Assembly: GCF_007289895.1 (NCBI RefSeq)
Contig: NZ_CP041660.1
Span: 372,001-436,000 of the forward strand
Direction of reading: 5' to 3'
DNA length: 64,000 nt
Source: Catenovulum sediminis
Lineage (GTDB): Bacteria; Pseudomonadota; Gammaproteobacteria; Enterobacterales; Alteromonadaceae
Part shown: positions 8,557-16,727 of the stretch, one piece after another
Position numbering within the stretch: the stretch's first letter is position 1
Layout: every line of letters begins with the position of its first letter
The notes under the pieces: model-generated
Databases searched by the model: none
What the model saw: only the letters and a program-made list of their open reading frames with translations
Told to the model about the DNA's origin: nothing
Program-made: the position numbers and the translations under genes

Positions 8557-10136
8557 TATTCACCTTCCTGAACATCAAAACGGCCAGCTAATTCAGCTGT
8601 GGCAAATGCATGTTGCATCACGCTAATCATTTCTGAATCGCTTAACTCATCTTCCAGCGTTAAGAGCTCATCCATTAAACCTTGCAAACTGGTAGCATCT
8701 TCAACCATTTGCTCAATACGGCCCAGCCATTGATTTAATGCAGGAGCCGCTTTTTGTTTAAGTTGTTCAGTTAATAAGTCAGCGCTGTCTGGTTCAGCTT
8801 CAGGTTGCTGCTTTAGCACTGCTATATTGCGCAGTGCAGCATTTTCAGCATTTTTATTAACGGGCTGAATGTTAGAAAAACTCAATACAGCCTCATCCTT
8901 ATTAGCGACTGGTATTTTAGTTTTTTCGTGTAGCCATTGGGTTGGTATGCGCATACCCATTTCCACAAATTTGCTAAGTGGGTCGGCTAATTGCGCTATG
9001 TCTTCCGGTTCGGTTGTGTCAAATTCAAAGCGTGGGCAACGGCGTGGGTTTTGGTATGTTTTGCCATTTAGCGCGTAAAGTGGGTAAACAATATCGCGCG
9101 TTAAGGTGTTTTGCAGTTGTTTTAAATCGGCATCGCGTATTTCGGTGCGCACTTCGTTGTGTACATTGCCCAGTGCGTTGGTGCTGGTTTTACCGTCGGC
9201 TTGGCTGGTGAGTGTGCCGCCCAGTATGGCTTTACTTTGTGATTTTTCGCACCAGTTGATCATGGCCATAAAGGGATCGCTAGCGCCGTCGGCTGCTTTT
9301 TCAAATTCAAGCTCCATGCCTTTGGGTATAATGCCACCCGCGTTATGGCCTATGCTCATAACCGCACGCAGCAAGGTCATTTTTTCTTTTTCGGTGGCTC
9401 CGGCTGGGTATTTACCTAAGCGCAGCGGTAAGCCATATATCTCTAAAAACTCGGCTAAATCGCGCACTGAGTAGTTTTTAAATAAGAATGGCCAAACTAA
9501 TACCCGAATTAAACCGTGGCGCGATAAATAGCCAGATTTAGATTTGTGTTGATGGGCCAACCAGCCAAATGGCCGCAGGGCTTCGCCTTGGTGCGAACCG
9601 TCGCGCAAGGTTATTTGGTTGCGGTTATCTGGGTTTACTTGAAACCAAGATGGGTCGCGATATTCGCAGGCTTCTATAACGTGGGTGTTGTCGTAAAAGT
9701 CCCATATTAGCTCTTGGTTGCTAAAGCCTTTTAATATGCCGTCGCCTGCATCAAATATGGCTTCGTCTAACCATGTGGCGTTGCGCAAAAGCTCTTCTAT
9801 CATTTCTGCGTCACGCTGTTCGGCTGCGCTGGCGTTTGGTGGCGGCACTATATTCCAAGGTACTGACTGCATGGCGAGACGGCGTTTACCTAGCTCTGAT
9901 TGTACGTGGGCGTCTTTTTCTTCTATGTCTTCGGCGAGTTCGCACTGGGCAATTAATTGGCCGCGTTCGGCCTCGCGCAAAATATGCGCTGCTTTGCTTG
10001 GGGTTAAACCGCCACTTGGATGCTCGCCATAATGGTTGTGCAACTGGGCAAGTTTAGCGCTGGATTCGGTTTGTGGTTCGTCTAGTTCAACATTAATGGG
10101 GTTGCCCCATTTATCTAGTATTTTGCTTGTTTTCAT
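8556..10136 (-). CDS. Portal protein, Mu gp29 family (DUF935)
   Basis: The 526-residue protein is the dodecameric portal at the capsid vertex through which DNA is packaged and leaves. Family stretches are visible: HPSGGLTPSKAAHILREAE near residue 40, a YRDPSWF segment, FLFKNYSVRDLAEFLEIYG at about residues 218-236 and LGGTLTSQADGKTSTNALG near residues 303-321. Length agrees with Mu gp29 (about 512). It lies 32 bases after the terminase gene and overlaps MuF. Confidence 0.93.
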   Translation of the reverse strand: MKTSKILDKWGNPINVELDEPQTESSAKLAQLHNHYGEHPSGGLTPSKAAHILREAERGQLIAQCELAEDIEEKDAHVQSELGKRRLAMQSVPWNIVPPPNASAAEQRDAEMIEELLRNATWLDEAIFDAGDGILKGFSNQELIWDFYDNTHVIEACEYRDPSWFQVNPDNRNQITLRDGSHQGEALRPFGWLAHQHKSKSGYLSRHGLIRVLVWPFLFKNYSVRDLAEFLEIYGLPLRLGKYPAGATEKEKMTLLRAVMSIGHNAGGIIPKGMELEFEKAADGASDPFMAMINWCEKSQSKAILGGTLTSQADGKTSTNALGNVHNEVRTEIRDADLKQLQNTLTRDIVYPLYALNGKTYQNPRRCPRFEFDTTEPEDIAQLADPLSKFVEMGMRIPTQWLHEKTKIPVANKDEAVLSFSNIQPVNKNAENAALRNIAVLKQQPEAEPDSADLLTEQLKQKAAPALNQWLGRIEQMVEDATSLQGLMDELLTLEDELSDSEMISVMQHAFATAELAGRFDVQEGE

Positions 10137-10168
10137 TTTTTGCCTCGGGGAGTTTAAGCCGCTTACTG

Positions 10169-11743
10169 TTACCAGCAGCCACCTGTACCTGTGTTGGGTA
10201 GGTCATCTAAATCGTCATCGGCTTGGCCGTATAAACCGCCTTTGCCGGGTAAACTTGTGTATTCTATGGCACTGCCGTCCATTTCTGCGGCGCGTACTAA
10301 CATGGCTATAGATATCGCAGCGTCGCCGTGGCGTTTATTGCCATCGCTGCCTTCGTTTTTACCTTTATCTACTTGCGCTATACCGTTTTTAAGTTTGATT
10401 TGGCCTAGGTCGTCTAATACGTCTTGGTCTTTTGGTAGAGCAATATTGGCCATGTCAAAGTAGTCTTTAACTTTTGGCATCCATTCGCGGTACCAGTTTT
10501 GTGAAAGGTGAACACAATCCACCATTTCACTACCGAATTTAAGCATGGCGGCTTCTGCTAAGTAGCCTCCGTTACCCGTGGCATCAAAGGCTAAACCGCG
10601 CAGGCGTGGCAAGCGCTCGGTTATATAAAACATAATCTGGCGCTGCTGATCGTAAGTTACGTTACGCAGCTCAACCATAATCGGTACTTCAAGCTTGGTA
10701 TCTTGTTTAATTTCACCAATACTGAATACAGATAAATCGCCTTTGCGGGCAAAGTCTTCACCAAAGGCGTGGCTTAAGTCTGGCCTGAGTTTTTCAAGTA
10801 ATGGCAGCAGCTGATCTTCACACCATTTTTGTACATCGGTTACGCGCTGCTCTTCTGTCCATATTTCAAAGTCTTTTGGTGCTGTATAGCGCACAACTTT
10901 GCAATGTTCGGATAACGCACGCTCACGCACTCGGCGGCTTAGGTACTGGCCTGCACCTTGGCTAGGCACACAAAACAGCTCTTCGTTGGCGGCTTCTTCG
11001 GTTGGGTAAAAGTTAACTTGCTCTTTTAGCCAGTTGTCTTCTTTTTGTTGCGACCATTCTTGACCGCTAATTAAACATATACGCTTGTACAGCCCGTGTT
11101 TGAGGGCTTTATCAATGGGTATGTGATGTACTGAATAGTTTTTCTCACCGCGGCGGGCTTGAGTGATAAGTGTATTAAACAGGTTATCAACGCCGTTATG
11201 GGTTGAGATAATACGCAGCTTGCCGCCCCACATGGTCAGCGCCATTGCCGCTTTTAATACTTCGTCTAATCTGTCGTGGAATGCTGCCTCGTCAATAACC
11301 ACGTTACCTTGACGGCCACGCAAGTTACGAGGGTTTGAGCTAAGCGCGAGTATTTTTTTACCCGAGTGGGGAAACTTAATTTCAAACGATTTAATGCTTT
11401 TTTTATTGCCGTCTTCATCTTCGTCTTCAAAGATGCTTTCTTCAATTTCGGTCATGACCATGTTGAGTTTACGCGCCCAAAAGGCACAAGCATCTATAAA
11501 CTCTTTGGCCATTTCTTTATCTGAGCCAAGGTAATAGGTATTTTGCGCGTTTACTGGCTGTGAGGCACACATTACATCATCAGCAGCTTCAGCAAAGGTT
11601 AAACCGGTACGGCGTGATTTATCCGCTATTTTGATAACGGATTGGTCTTGCATCCATTCTTTTTGATAACCAAATAAAATATCTGATTGCAGCGCAATTG
11701 CTAATGAACCCGCAATTTTAGAAAGTGGGGCTTGCTCAGTCAT
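10169..11743 (-). CDS. Terminase large subunit, Mu gp28 family
   Basis: The 524-residue packaging motor has an ATPase domain with a variant Walker A (SRRTGLT, residues 43-49) and a Walker B (VVIDEAAF, about 150-157), then S-T-H-N-G. The nuclease domain shows acidic motifs LRGLAFDATGNGG and KRHGDAAISIAML. It overlaps the upstream small terminase gene by eight bases. Mu-like terminases package by the headful starting from host-flanking DNA. The gene appears intact. Confidence 0.94.
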   Translation of the reverse strand: MTEQAPLSKIAGSLAIALQSDILFGYQKEWMQDQSVIKIADKSRRTGLTFAEAADDVMCASQPVNAQNTYYLGSDKEMAKEFIDACAFWARKLNMVMTEIEESIFEDEDEDGNKKSIKSFEIKFPHSGKKILALSSNPRNLRGRQGNVVIDEAAFHDRLDEVLKAAMALTMWGGKLRIISTHNGVDNLFNTLITQARRGEKNYSVHHIPIDKALKHGLYKRICLISGQEWSQQKEDNWLKEQVNFYPTEEAANEELFCVPSQGAGQYLSRRVRERALSEHCKVVRYTAPKDFEIWTEEQRVTDVQKWCEDQLLPLLEKLRPDLSHAFGEDFARKGDLSVFSIGEIKQDTKLEVPIMVELRNVTYDQQRQIMFYITERLPRLRGLAFDATGNGGYLAEAAMLKFGSEMVDCVHLSQNWYREWMPKVKDYFDMANIALPKDQDVLDDLGQIKLKNGIAQVDKGKNEGSDGNKRHGDAAISIAMLVRAAEMDGSAIEYTSLPGKGGLYGQADDDLDDLPNTGTGGCW

Positions 11744-12332
11744 GTTTCAAACCCAAAATGTCATGTTTAAAGAACGCCAGCATTTCTTCACGTGACTGGG
11801 GTACAAACTCGTTGCTGGTTTTTTCGTCCAGTTGTTGAGCCAGTTTTTCGGCATAGGCTTTTTCAATTTCAGCTTGGCGTTTATGTGCGGCCATTGCGGT
11901 GTTTTCTAAACGCTGGGCAGCTAACATGGCATCTTTGATCATGCCTATGTCAACATCGTCATCTTCGTCTGGGTTCATCAATTGTTTTTGCATGGCTTTA
12001 AACAACTGTGAACGGCCCATCTCTAAAATGAGTTTAGTTGTATCACCGGTTGGCTTTTCGCCCAGTTCTGCGGTTAACGCTTTGGTTGACTCACGCAGTT
12101 CACGCAGCTTTTGGCCAATGGCCTCGGTTTTTTGTGCGTGACGACTCAGGCCGCTTTTACTAATGGTTGCGCCGTCATCTAAGCCGGATTCAATAATAAG
12201 CCGGTTAACTTCGTCTAGTATTTCGCCCTGGCTAAACCTTTTATCGCGTAGCATTTCGTCTAAACGCTTTTTGATATCTTCTGGCAGTAGATCAACTTTG
12301 CTGGGTTTGCCGCGGCGGACTGATTCGCTCAT
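11736..12332 (-). CDS. Probable small terminase, Mu gp27 family (DUF3486)
   Basis: The 198-residue, mostly helical protein has the DUF3486 N-terminal pattern (RRGKPSKVDLLPEDIKKRLD) and an HTH-like region including ISKSGLSRHA at about residues 57-66, then charged helices. DUF3486 proteins precede the large terminase in Mu-like phages and are taken as the small terminase that recognises the phage end. It overlaps its neighbours by four bases upstream and eight bases downstream. Confidence 0.85.
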   Translation of the reverse strand: MSESVRRGKPSKVDLLPEDIKKRLDEMLRDKRFSQGEILDEVNRLIIESGLDDGATISKSGLSRHAQKTEAIGQKLRELRESTKALTAELGEKPTGDTTKLILEMGRSQLFKAMQKQLMNPDEDDDVDIGMIKDAMLAAQRLENTAMAAHKRQAEIEKAYAEKLAQQLDEKTSNEFVPQSREEMLAFFKHDILGLKHD

Positions 12333-12634
12333 AGCTGACTCCGTGGTCCAGGACGTTTAATGCCTGGTGCAACAATATTGCCTTCTACCACATCAAAACC
12401 GTTTTGTGTGATGGTAGCCAGCCAAGTATTCGCGCTTAATTTTTCTAGTGTGACGTAGCCATTGCGCTCTAACCAAGCCAATTCTGTGTGTACTTCGTCG
12501 CGGCTGCATTTTAGATGGTAGAGTTTTAAAACATCACAAATCATGCTGCTGTTAAGCGAATACCCAGCATCTTCAGTTAGTGCAATTAAGATGCTCAGTC
12601 GGGTGTGCTCTGATTTAATTTGCTTAATCGCCAT
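12329..12634 (-). CDS. Winged-helix phage protein, Mu gp26 position (VpaChn25_0724-like)
   Basis: The 101-residue protein has an ArsR-like winged-helix pattern: RLSILIALTEDAGYSLNSSM, then VHTELAWLERNGYVTLEKL and a C-terminal PGIKRPGP tail. This is the typical look of a small family found just before DUF3486 in many Mu-like phages. A DNA-binding role in packaging or late regulation is possible but not shown. It overlaps both neighbours. Confidence 0.75.
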   Translation of the reverse strand: MAIKQIKSEHTRLSILIALTEDAGYSLNSSMICDVLKLYHLKCSRDEVHTELAWLERNGYVTLEKLSANTWLATITQNGFDVVEGNIVAPGIKRPGPRSQL

Positions 12635-12935
12635 TTCGCGATCCTCTCAGTTCGTTTTCCATTAATAAGTCAGTGAGTTTTTTAACGTCGTTAAGCTGCG
12701 GTGTTAACGAATCTATTTTGCCGCCGACCTCTATTAAGCGTTTGTCTAGCTCGTGTAAATCGTCTGAGCTTGGCAAGTCTTCAATTGTTTTTTCAATATC
12801 GGATAAGCGTTGCTTGTGCTGCTCAAACTCTTTTTTGCTTACAAATGTACTACGCAACCAAGCCAACGCGCCTGCAGCAACTATGGCGCAGGCTATGGCA
12901 ATAAAGGCTTTCCACCACTCCAGTATAAAATCCAT
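12624..12935 (-). CDS. Membrane-anchored coiled-coil protein (DUF2730), Mu gp25 position
   Basis: The 103-residue protein has one N-terminal membrane helix (about residues 8-26, AFIAIACAIVAAGALAW) followed by a coiled coil (about 32-95). This is the DUF2730 layout. The position between the zinc-finger protein and gp26-like protein is conserved in Mu-like phages. The architecture resembles an inner-membrane spanin subunit, but that role is not established from the sequence. Confidence 0.75.
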   Translation of the reverse strand: MDFILEWWKAFIAIACAIVAAGALAWLRSTFVSKKEFEQHKQRLSDIEKTIEDLPSSDDLHELDKRLIEVGGKIDSLTPQLNDVKKLTDLLMENELRGSRNGD

Positions 12936-12936
12936 G

Positions 12937-13161
12937 TTATTTCCCCAGTTGCTGCCGTTGCCGCCGTTCGATTATTTGCTGGCAATCGATGCAGTGTTTA
13001 CAGCTATGAATTGCGTCACGTCGCTGTTGTGGAATTTCTAGGCCGCACTTTCTGCAAAATATCTCGTCTACGTCGGCACCGGTAAATTTAGCTTTGTTGG
13101 CTTGTAGAGCTTGGTTTAATCGCATATCAATAAGCGCTTGCGCTCTGTCGGCATTATCCAT
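12937..13161 (-). CDS. DksA/TraR-type C4 zinc finger protein
   Basis: The 74-residue protein has an N-terminal helix followed by a C4 zinc finger: CRKCG and, 17-18 residues later, CKHCIDCQ. This is the pattern of TraR-like small DksA relatives carried by phages and plasmids, which bind the RNA polymerase secondary channel. The start at 13161 (MDNADRAQALID) was chosen because family members begin at this helix; an in-frame upstream start at 13200 would add 13 basic residues and overlap the previous gene further. It overlaps the upstream gene by eight bases. Confidence 0.85.
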   Translation of the reverse strand: MDNADRAQALIDMRLNQALQANKAKFTGADVDEIFCRKCGLEIPQQRRDAIHSCKHCIDCQQIIERRQRQQLGK

Positions 13162-13378
13162 TTGACGTGTCCTTGTTTTCTTGGGGTGGTAAATCACCAT
13201 TTTTGATTAACTGGTTTTCTATGCCATCCACCCACTGGTCATCCACTTTGGTGGTGGAAAGTGAAGCCGCTTTGCGCAGTAGCTTGATAGCCAGTGGCAA
13301 AAGCACATCAACGGTAATGGCGGCCATGAGCAGTTTTTCTAATACCGCAATTAGCACAGCGCGAAACACTTTAACCAT
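13154..13378 (-). CDS. Small late protein with hydrophobic N-terminus
   Basis: The 74-residue product starts at ATG 13378, six bases after a perfect AGGAGG. The first 40 residues are hydrophobic and basic (KVFRAVLIAVLEKLLMAAIT), probably one membrane helix, and the rest is polar (DDQWVDGIENQLIKNGDLPP). I do not recognise a named family. It sits between the lysozyme and the TraR-like gene, where Mu-like phages keep lysis or small membrane proteins. Confidence 0.75.
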   Translation of the reverse strand: MVKVFRAVLIAVLEKLLMAAITVDVLLPLAIKLLRKAASLSTTKVDDQWVDGIENQLIKNGDLPPQENKDTSNG

Positions 13379-13490
13379 GAGCGGCCTCCTGTTCTTCACA
13401 AATGGCAATGGAATACTGAAGCTGCAAATAGGTGCGACGTAACCAACCACGTAAATAGCCCGACTGGCTGCAATCGCTCGCAGCAGTCAG
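13371..13490 (-). CDS. Possible CTG-initiated 39-residue ORF between lysozyme and next late gene
   Basis: This frame is open between the lysozyme stop and the next gene. A CTG overlaps the lysozyme TGA as CTGA, a purine-rich GGGGGCGGA lies seven bases upstream, and the frame ends TAA five bases inside the next gene. The product would end with LQLQYSIAICEEQEAAHG. No ATG, GTG or usable TTG start exists, so it is speculative, but it fills an otherwise empty 108-bp gap in a tightly packed operon. Confidence 0.25.
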   Translation of the reverse strand: MTAASDCSQSGYLRGWLRRTYLQLQYSIAICEEQEAAHG

Positions 13491-14053
13491 GCTATAATCC
13501 GCCCCCGACGGCTTAAAAAATCGGCTAGTAATGTACTGGGTTTGCGACCTTTTGCATGGCTAATGGTTTGCGGGCCTATGACACCGTCGGCCGCGGCACC
13601 GCAGCTTATTTGCAAAAACTTGATGGATTCGTCTACACCTGCATTAACGTATGCACCAAACACAGCTGGCTGTATGTAGTGGGGTAATAGGTTTATACGA
13701 GGTGTGAGGTAGTATTTTTTGTAATAATGCGCCACGGCGCTTTCGAGCGTAAGCTGGGTAACATCAATTTCGTTATTGTATTTTTGGCTGAGGCCAAAGC
13801 GGGTTAAACCGCCTTTGTCGTTATGGTGGTTAGTTTGGCCGCCATTGCTTTTTAATGCGCCTTCAACCACTAACACAAACAGCATTGCATCGACAAAGGC
13901 GCTGGGGTACTGCATTAAAAATGCAAATTTTGAAATATCAAAACTGGGATGTTCAGCCTGTAAAATTAGGTGTTTTTTTGGGGAGTCATAATAGCCACGG
14001 ATTTGGTTTAAAAACGTGGCTATAGAATGGATTATTGCGTGGTTTTTGGGCAT
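13487..14053 (-). CDS. Phage lysozyme, GH108 type with peptidoglycan-binding domain
   Basis: This 188-residue endolysin should cut peptidoglycan glycan strands at the end of the lytic cycle. The catalytic region follows the GH108 pattern: VLVVEGALKSN (Glu at about residue 64, in place of the usual EGG), then NDKGGLTRFGLSQKY. The second half (about residues 110-180) resembles the PG_binding_3 domain with VFGAYVNAGVDESIKFLQ and DGVIGPQT. There is no clear signal peptide. The ATG has no strong ribosome site, and a start at the internal methionine near residue 47 is an alternative. Confidence 0.85.
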   Translation of the reverse strand: MPKNHAIIHSIATFLNQIRGYYDSPKKHLILQAEHPSFDISKFAFLMQYPSAFVDAMLFVLVVEGALKSNGGQTNHHNDKGGLTRFGLSQKYNNEIDVTQLTLESAVAHYYKKYYLTPRINLLPHYIQPAVFGAYVNAGVDESIKFLQISCGAAADGVIGPQTISHAKGRKPSTLLADFLSRRGRIIA

Positions 14054-14105
14054 GTAACTTGGGTTAAAGGATTTTTGTTACTTAAGTTTTTTAGTTAACC
14101 GCAAT

Positions 14106-14459
14106 CTATTTAGATACATCATATAAATTACTAATAGCTTTCTGATTTTCCAGTAACTGTTCATTCCAGTATTTCTTGTCTTTAGTTTGAATAGCCGATT
14201 CAAGGCAGGATTCAATATGCTTGGCTTGCTTCTGAAGTCTCTTTAACGTGACATACGCTCCAGGCGGTAGGCACATCGTTTGAGCATAAAAAATCTGCCA
14301 AAGAAAAACTAAAAGACCTGAAAAAATAGGGCTCAGAATTATTAGGGCAGACTTTACATCTCCAACTAGAAACAACTCAAACAGTGAGATAAAAACGGTC
14401 GACAAGCCTGAAGTAGTGAAAATTGAAGAGGCGTTATTGGCTTTTTTATTTTCGCTCAT
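14106..14459 (-). CDS. Small membrane protein, possible holin-like or accessory
   Basis: The 117-residue protein has two predicted membrane helices (about residues 15-35 and 38-58) and a charged helical C-terminus. It lies just upstream of the lysozyme in the transcript and overlaps the previous membrane protein gene by 14 bases. The position fits a holin, but the long cytoplasmic tail and AT-rich composition also fit the accessory block that begins here. I do not recognise a family. Confidence 0.6.
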   Translation of the reverse strand: MSENKKANNASSIFTTSGLSTVFISLFELFLVGDVKSALIILSPIFSGLLVFLWQIFYAQTMCLPPGAYVTLKRLQKQAKHIESCLESAIQTKDKKYWNEQLLENQKAISNLYDVSK

Positions 14460-14697
14460 TGCAATCCTTTTTCAACTTTACAAGTACATCTACAATTTCA
14501 CTGTCTTTTTTGCCCTTAAATTTAATCGTCCTTGATTGGCCGTTTTCTTTCACTGTAATTTCTGCTTCAGGATGACACAACCACAACGTTGCAAAACGTG
14601 ACAACAATCTAAAAAATTGGAAAATCATTGGCGACATGCACATGAGGCCAATGTATAAACCTATTTCAAAGATAATGTGGTGTAGTTCAGTATTCAT
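14446..14697 (-). CDS. Small membrane protein of unknown function
   Basis: The 83-residue protein has one or two N-terminal membrane segments (about residues 7-42) and a C-terminal beta-rich part, EITVKENGQSRTIKFKGKKD, that looks like a short SH3- or ubiquitin-like strand set. It lies between a 291-residue unknown protein and the other membrane protein, with close spacing on both sides, so the three probably form one unit. No family recognised. Confidence 0.6.
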   Translation of the reverse strand: MNTELHHIIFEIGLYIGLMCMSPMIFQFFRLLSRFATLWLCHPEAEITVKENGQSRTIKFKGKKDSEIVDVLVKLKKDCNERK

Positions 14698-14703
14698 ATA
14701 AAT

Positions 14704-15579
14704 TTACAAAATTTTCCTTTCTTTATTAACTCGATGTCTCACGACTCTTTCAATCGAAAGTTTCTCACTTGGTGCTTTACCACTTTCAATTTTAGTAGAC
14801 TTCCTGAGGATCACCTTAAACAAGTCACCTTTTACAAAATTTTCTTTTCTCTCGCTAATTCGAGCAAGAAAGCCTTCGTCATTCATCCGAACACCAAGGT
14901 TCTCGTTCAAATAATCAACTCTCCAGCCATTTTTAGACTCAAAATTTACTTGTGTAAATCTCAATTCAACCTCTTTATCTTCGAAAGTTTCTTCAACAAT
15001 TGTCTGTTTAGATGTTTTCTTAAAATGCGTCAATCTTTCTGATTCAAATTCTTGCAAAACGTTTTGGTTTTCGTCTACAAATTTAATTTTGCTGCCAGGT
15101 TCCGACGTTAAAGGGTTAACAAAAGCAGGTTCTATTTTACTCCTAAAAACCGAGTTGGTGACAAGTTTTTTAACTTCTGAAGTACATTCAACAAAACTAC
15201 CATCATCCAACTCAATAGTAGAATTGCCTTGATCATTGTCAATTGTAGCTACTACCTTTCGACTTTTCAGTGCTTCAATAATTCCTAATACCGTTCCAGC
15301 ACTTGCGGCTCCAGCCCCTGCGGTTATACCTATAATTTTTAAAATATCTTTGGCTGTTTGCAAAATTTGAACCACTTCAAATTCGACGCCGAATGAGCCC
15401 TCATGACTTGCAACAACTTTAATTTTAACTTCAGAATCTTCCCCATTTATGAACTTGTCGGCAAATTCAATTGATTCACTAATTGATATTAGGCTCTTTC
15501 CTAAAACCGAAGCATCAATTGTATGGTCGTCAGTCGACACTGTGTCATAAAATAAGCTAAACACGTTTTTGTTATTCAT
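14704..15579 (-). CDS. Unknown accessory protein with DUF7946-like N-terminus
   Basis: The 291-residue protein starts with STDDHTIDASVLGKSLISI and later has an EGSFGVEFEVV segment, a layout seen in a poorly studied phage/plasmid family (DUF7946-like; resemblance from memory, not a search). A Gly/Ala-rich hydrophobic stretch at about residues 93-112 (IIGITAGAGAASAGTVLGII) may enter the membrane. The C-terminal half is charged and beta-rich. It is AT-rich relative to the capsid genes and belongs to a probable cargo block. A role in exclusion or defence is conceivable but unproven. Confidence 0.65.
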   Translation of the reverse strand: MNNKNVFSLFYDTVSTDDHTIDASVLGKSLISISESIEFADKFINGEDSEVKIKVVASHEGSFGVEFEVVQILQTAKDILKIIGITAGAGAASAGTVLGIIEALKSRKVVATIDNDQGNSTIELDDGSFVECTSEVKKLVTNSVFRSKIEPAFVNPLTSEPGSKIKFVDENQNVLQEFESERLTHFKKTSKQTIVEETFEDKEVELRFTQVNFESKNGWRVDYLNENLGVRMNDEGFLARISERKENFVKGDLFKVILRKSTKIESGKAPSEKLSIERVVRHRVNKERKIL

Positions 15580-15591
15580 TCCATCTACCCT

Positions 15592-16071
15592 TTAATCGTT
15601 AATACTATTAACATTGTGACAGGCCATTTCTTTCAAAATTGATTCAACATCCTGAATAGTTTTCATGGAACGATTGGTAGCCATTGCATATTCCTTTACT
15701 AAAGACACAATTTCCTGTCCATTAATTGTAACGGAATCAAGGATTCCATCTTGTTTTTCGCTACCAGCAGTAACTTTCCAAAATTCGATTTTATAAGAAT
15801 TCTTATCAATCGCTTTCGCCAAATCATCGCTAAATCGCGATAAAATATACTCAGGAACCTGATAACCCGATTCAACATAATATTGAATGGCTTCTCGGCG
15901 TGCGCCAATAGGAAACGTTTTAATTTGATTTTTAAAAGTTGAGTAAAATATCACAGCGTTGGTAATAACCGTATCGCAAACTTCACTGCTTAGCCTATCT
16001 AAACCACAGCCAACTACATCACCAATTTCATCACCGTAAATTTCGGTCAATAAATTTCTATACTTTGTCAT
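15592..16071 (-). CDS. Unknown soluble accessory protein
   Basis: The 159-residue protein is helical and acidic with no membrane segment (starts MTKYRNLLTEIYGDEIGDVV). I do not recognise it. The start at 16071 is preferred because GGAG lies six bases upstream; an ATG at 16083 and a GTG at 16086 are in frame. It is followed after 12 bases by the 291-residue unknown gene, suggesting a two-gene unit. Confidence 0.65.
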   Translation of the reverse strand: MTKYRNLLTEIYGDEIGDVVGCGLDRLSSEVCDTVITNAVIFYSTFKNQIKTFPIGARREAIQYYVESGYQVPEYILSRFSDDLAKAIDKNSYKIEFWKVTAGSEKQDGILDSVTINGQEIVSLVKEYAMATNRSMKTIQDVESILKEMACHNVNSIND

Positions 16072-16148
16072 GTCCTTCTCCATCACTAGTTAATTCCAAA
16101 AACCATTATTGTTTAAACCTAAATAATCTTCATAAAATCAGCTAAAAA

Positions 16149-16652
16149 TCACTCTGTGCTACTTTCCAAAGTGGCAAGTTGACTATTAAGCTGCTTAATT
16201 TTCTCACGCTCCATTTCAACCCTGACATTATATTGAGAGGTTATGGCTTGCATCTCTGCACTCAACGAAGTTTCCCATTCAGCACCTGCTAAATTATTGG
16301 AAGCATATGACTTTTTCTTTCTAATAGCGGATAACTTAGCGTCCATTTCATCCATCAAAAAGTTAATTTCGCGTTCACGTTTTCTGATTTTTCTTTTAAC
16401 GCTTTCTATCTTAAGCCTATGAGAAATTTCCTTACTCTCTCTAACATAATCGGGTTCTGTGTTGCCTTCTTCATGTTCAACTTGGGAATTAGACGTGGGT
16501 ACTTTAATATTCAGCAATTCTGTATTCTGGTTTTCTTTGCATGGTGTTCCAGAAAAAATAATTTTACCATTCTGCTCTGTACACTTATAAACAGCTGAAT
16601 GTGCAGCGCTACATAATATCGAACTAGCCAAAATTATAACCAATTTATTCAT
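16149..16652 (-). CDS. Secreted DUF4124-type protein
   Basis: The 167-residue protein has a signal peptide (about residues 1-19, cut after HSA) followed by a DUF4124 core: VYKCTEQNGKIIFSGTPC, in which two cysteines probably form a disulfide. The rest is a long charged coiled coil (about 70-160). It should be periplasmic. DUF4124 proteins are usually chromosomal, so its presence between repressor-side phage genes suggests cargo, perhaps altering the lysogen's envelope. Function unknown. Confidence 0.7.
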   Translation of the reverse strand: MNKLVIILASSILCSAAHSAVYKCTEQNGKIIFSGTPCKENQNTELLNIKVPTSNSQVEHEEGNTEPDYVRESKEISHRLKIESVKRKIRKREREINFLMDEMDAKLSAIRKKKSYASNNLAGAEWETSLSAEMQAITSQYNVRVEMEREKIKQLNSQLATLESSTE

Positions 16653-16727
16653 ATCCTTTCTCCGTGTTTTGAATTTTCCAATTACTTCAAAGACAAAAAA
16701 TTGCTTAAAACTACAATCAGTTACAAA

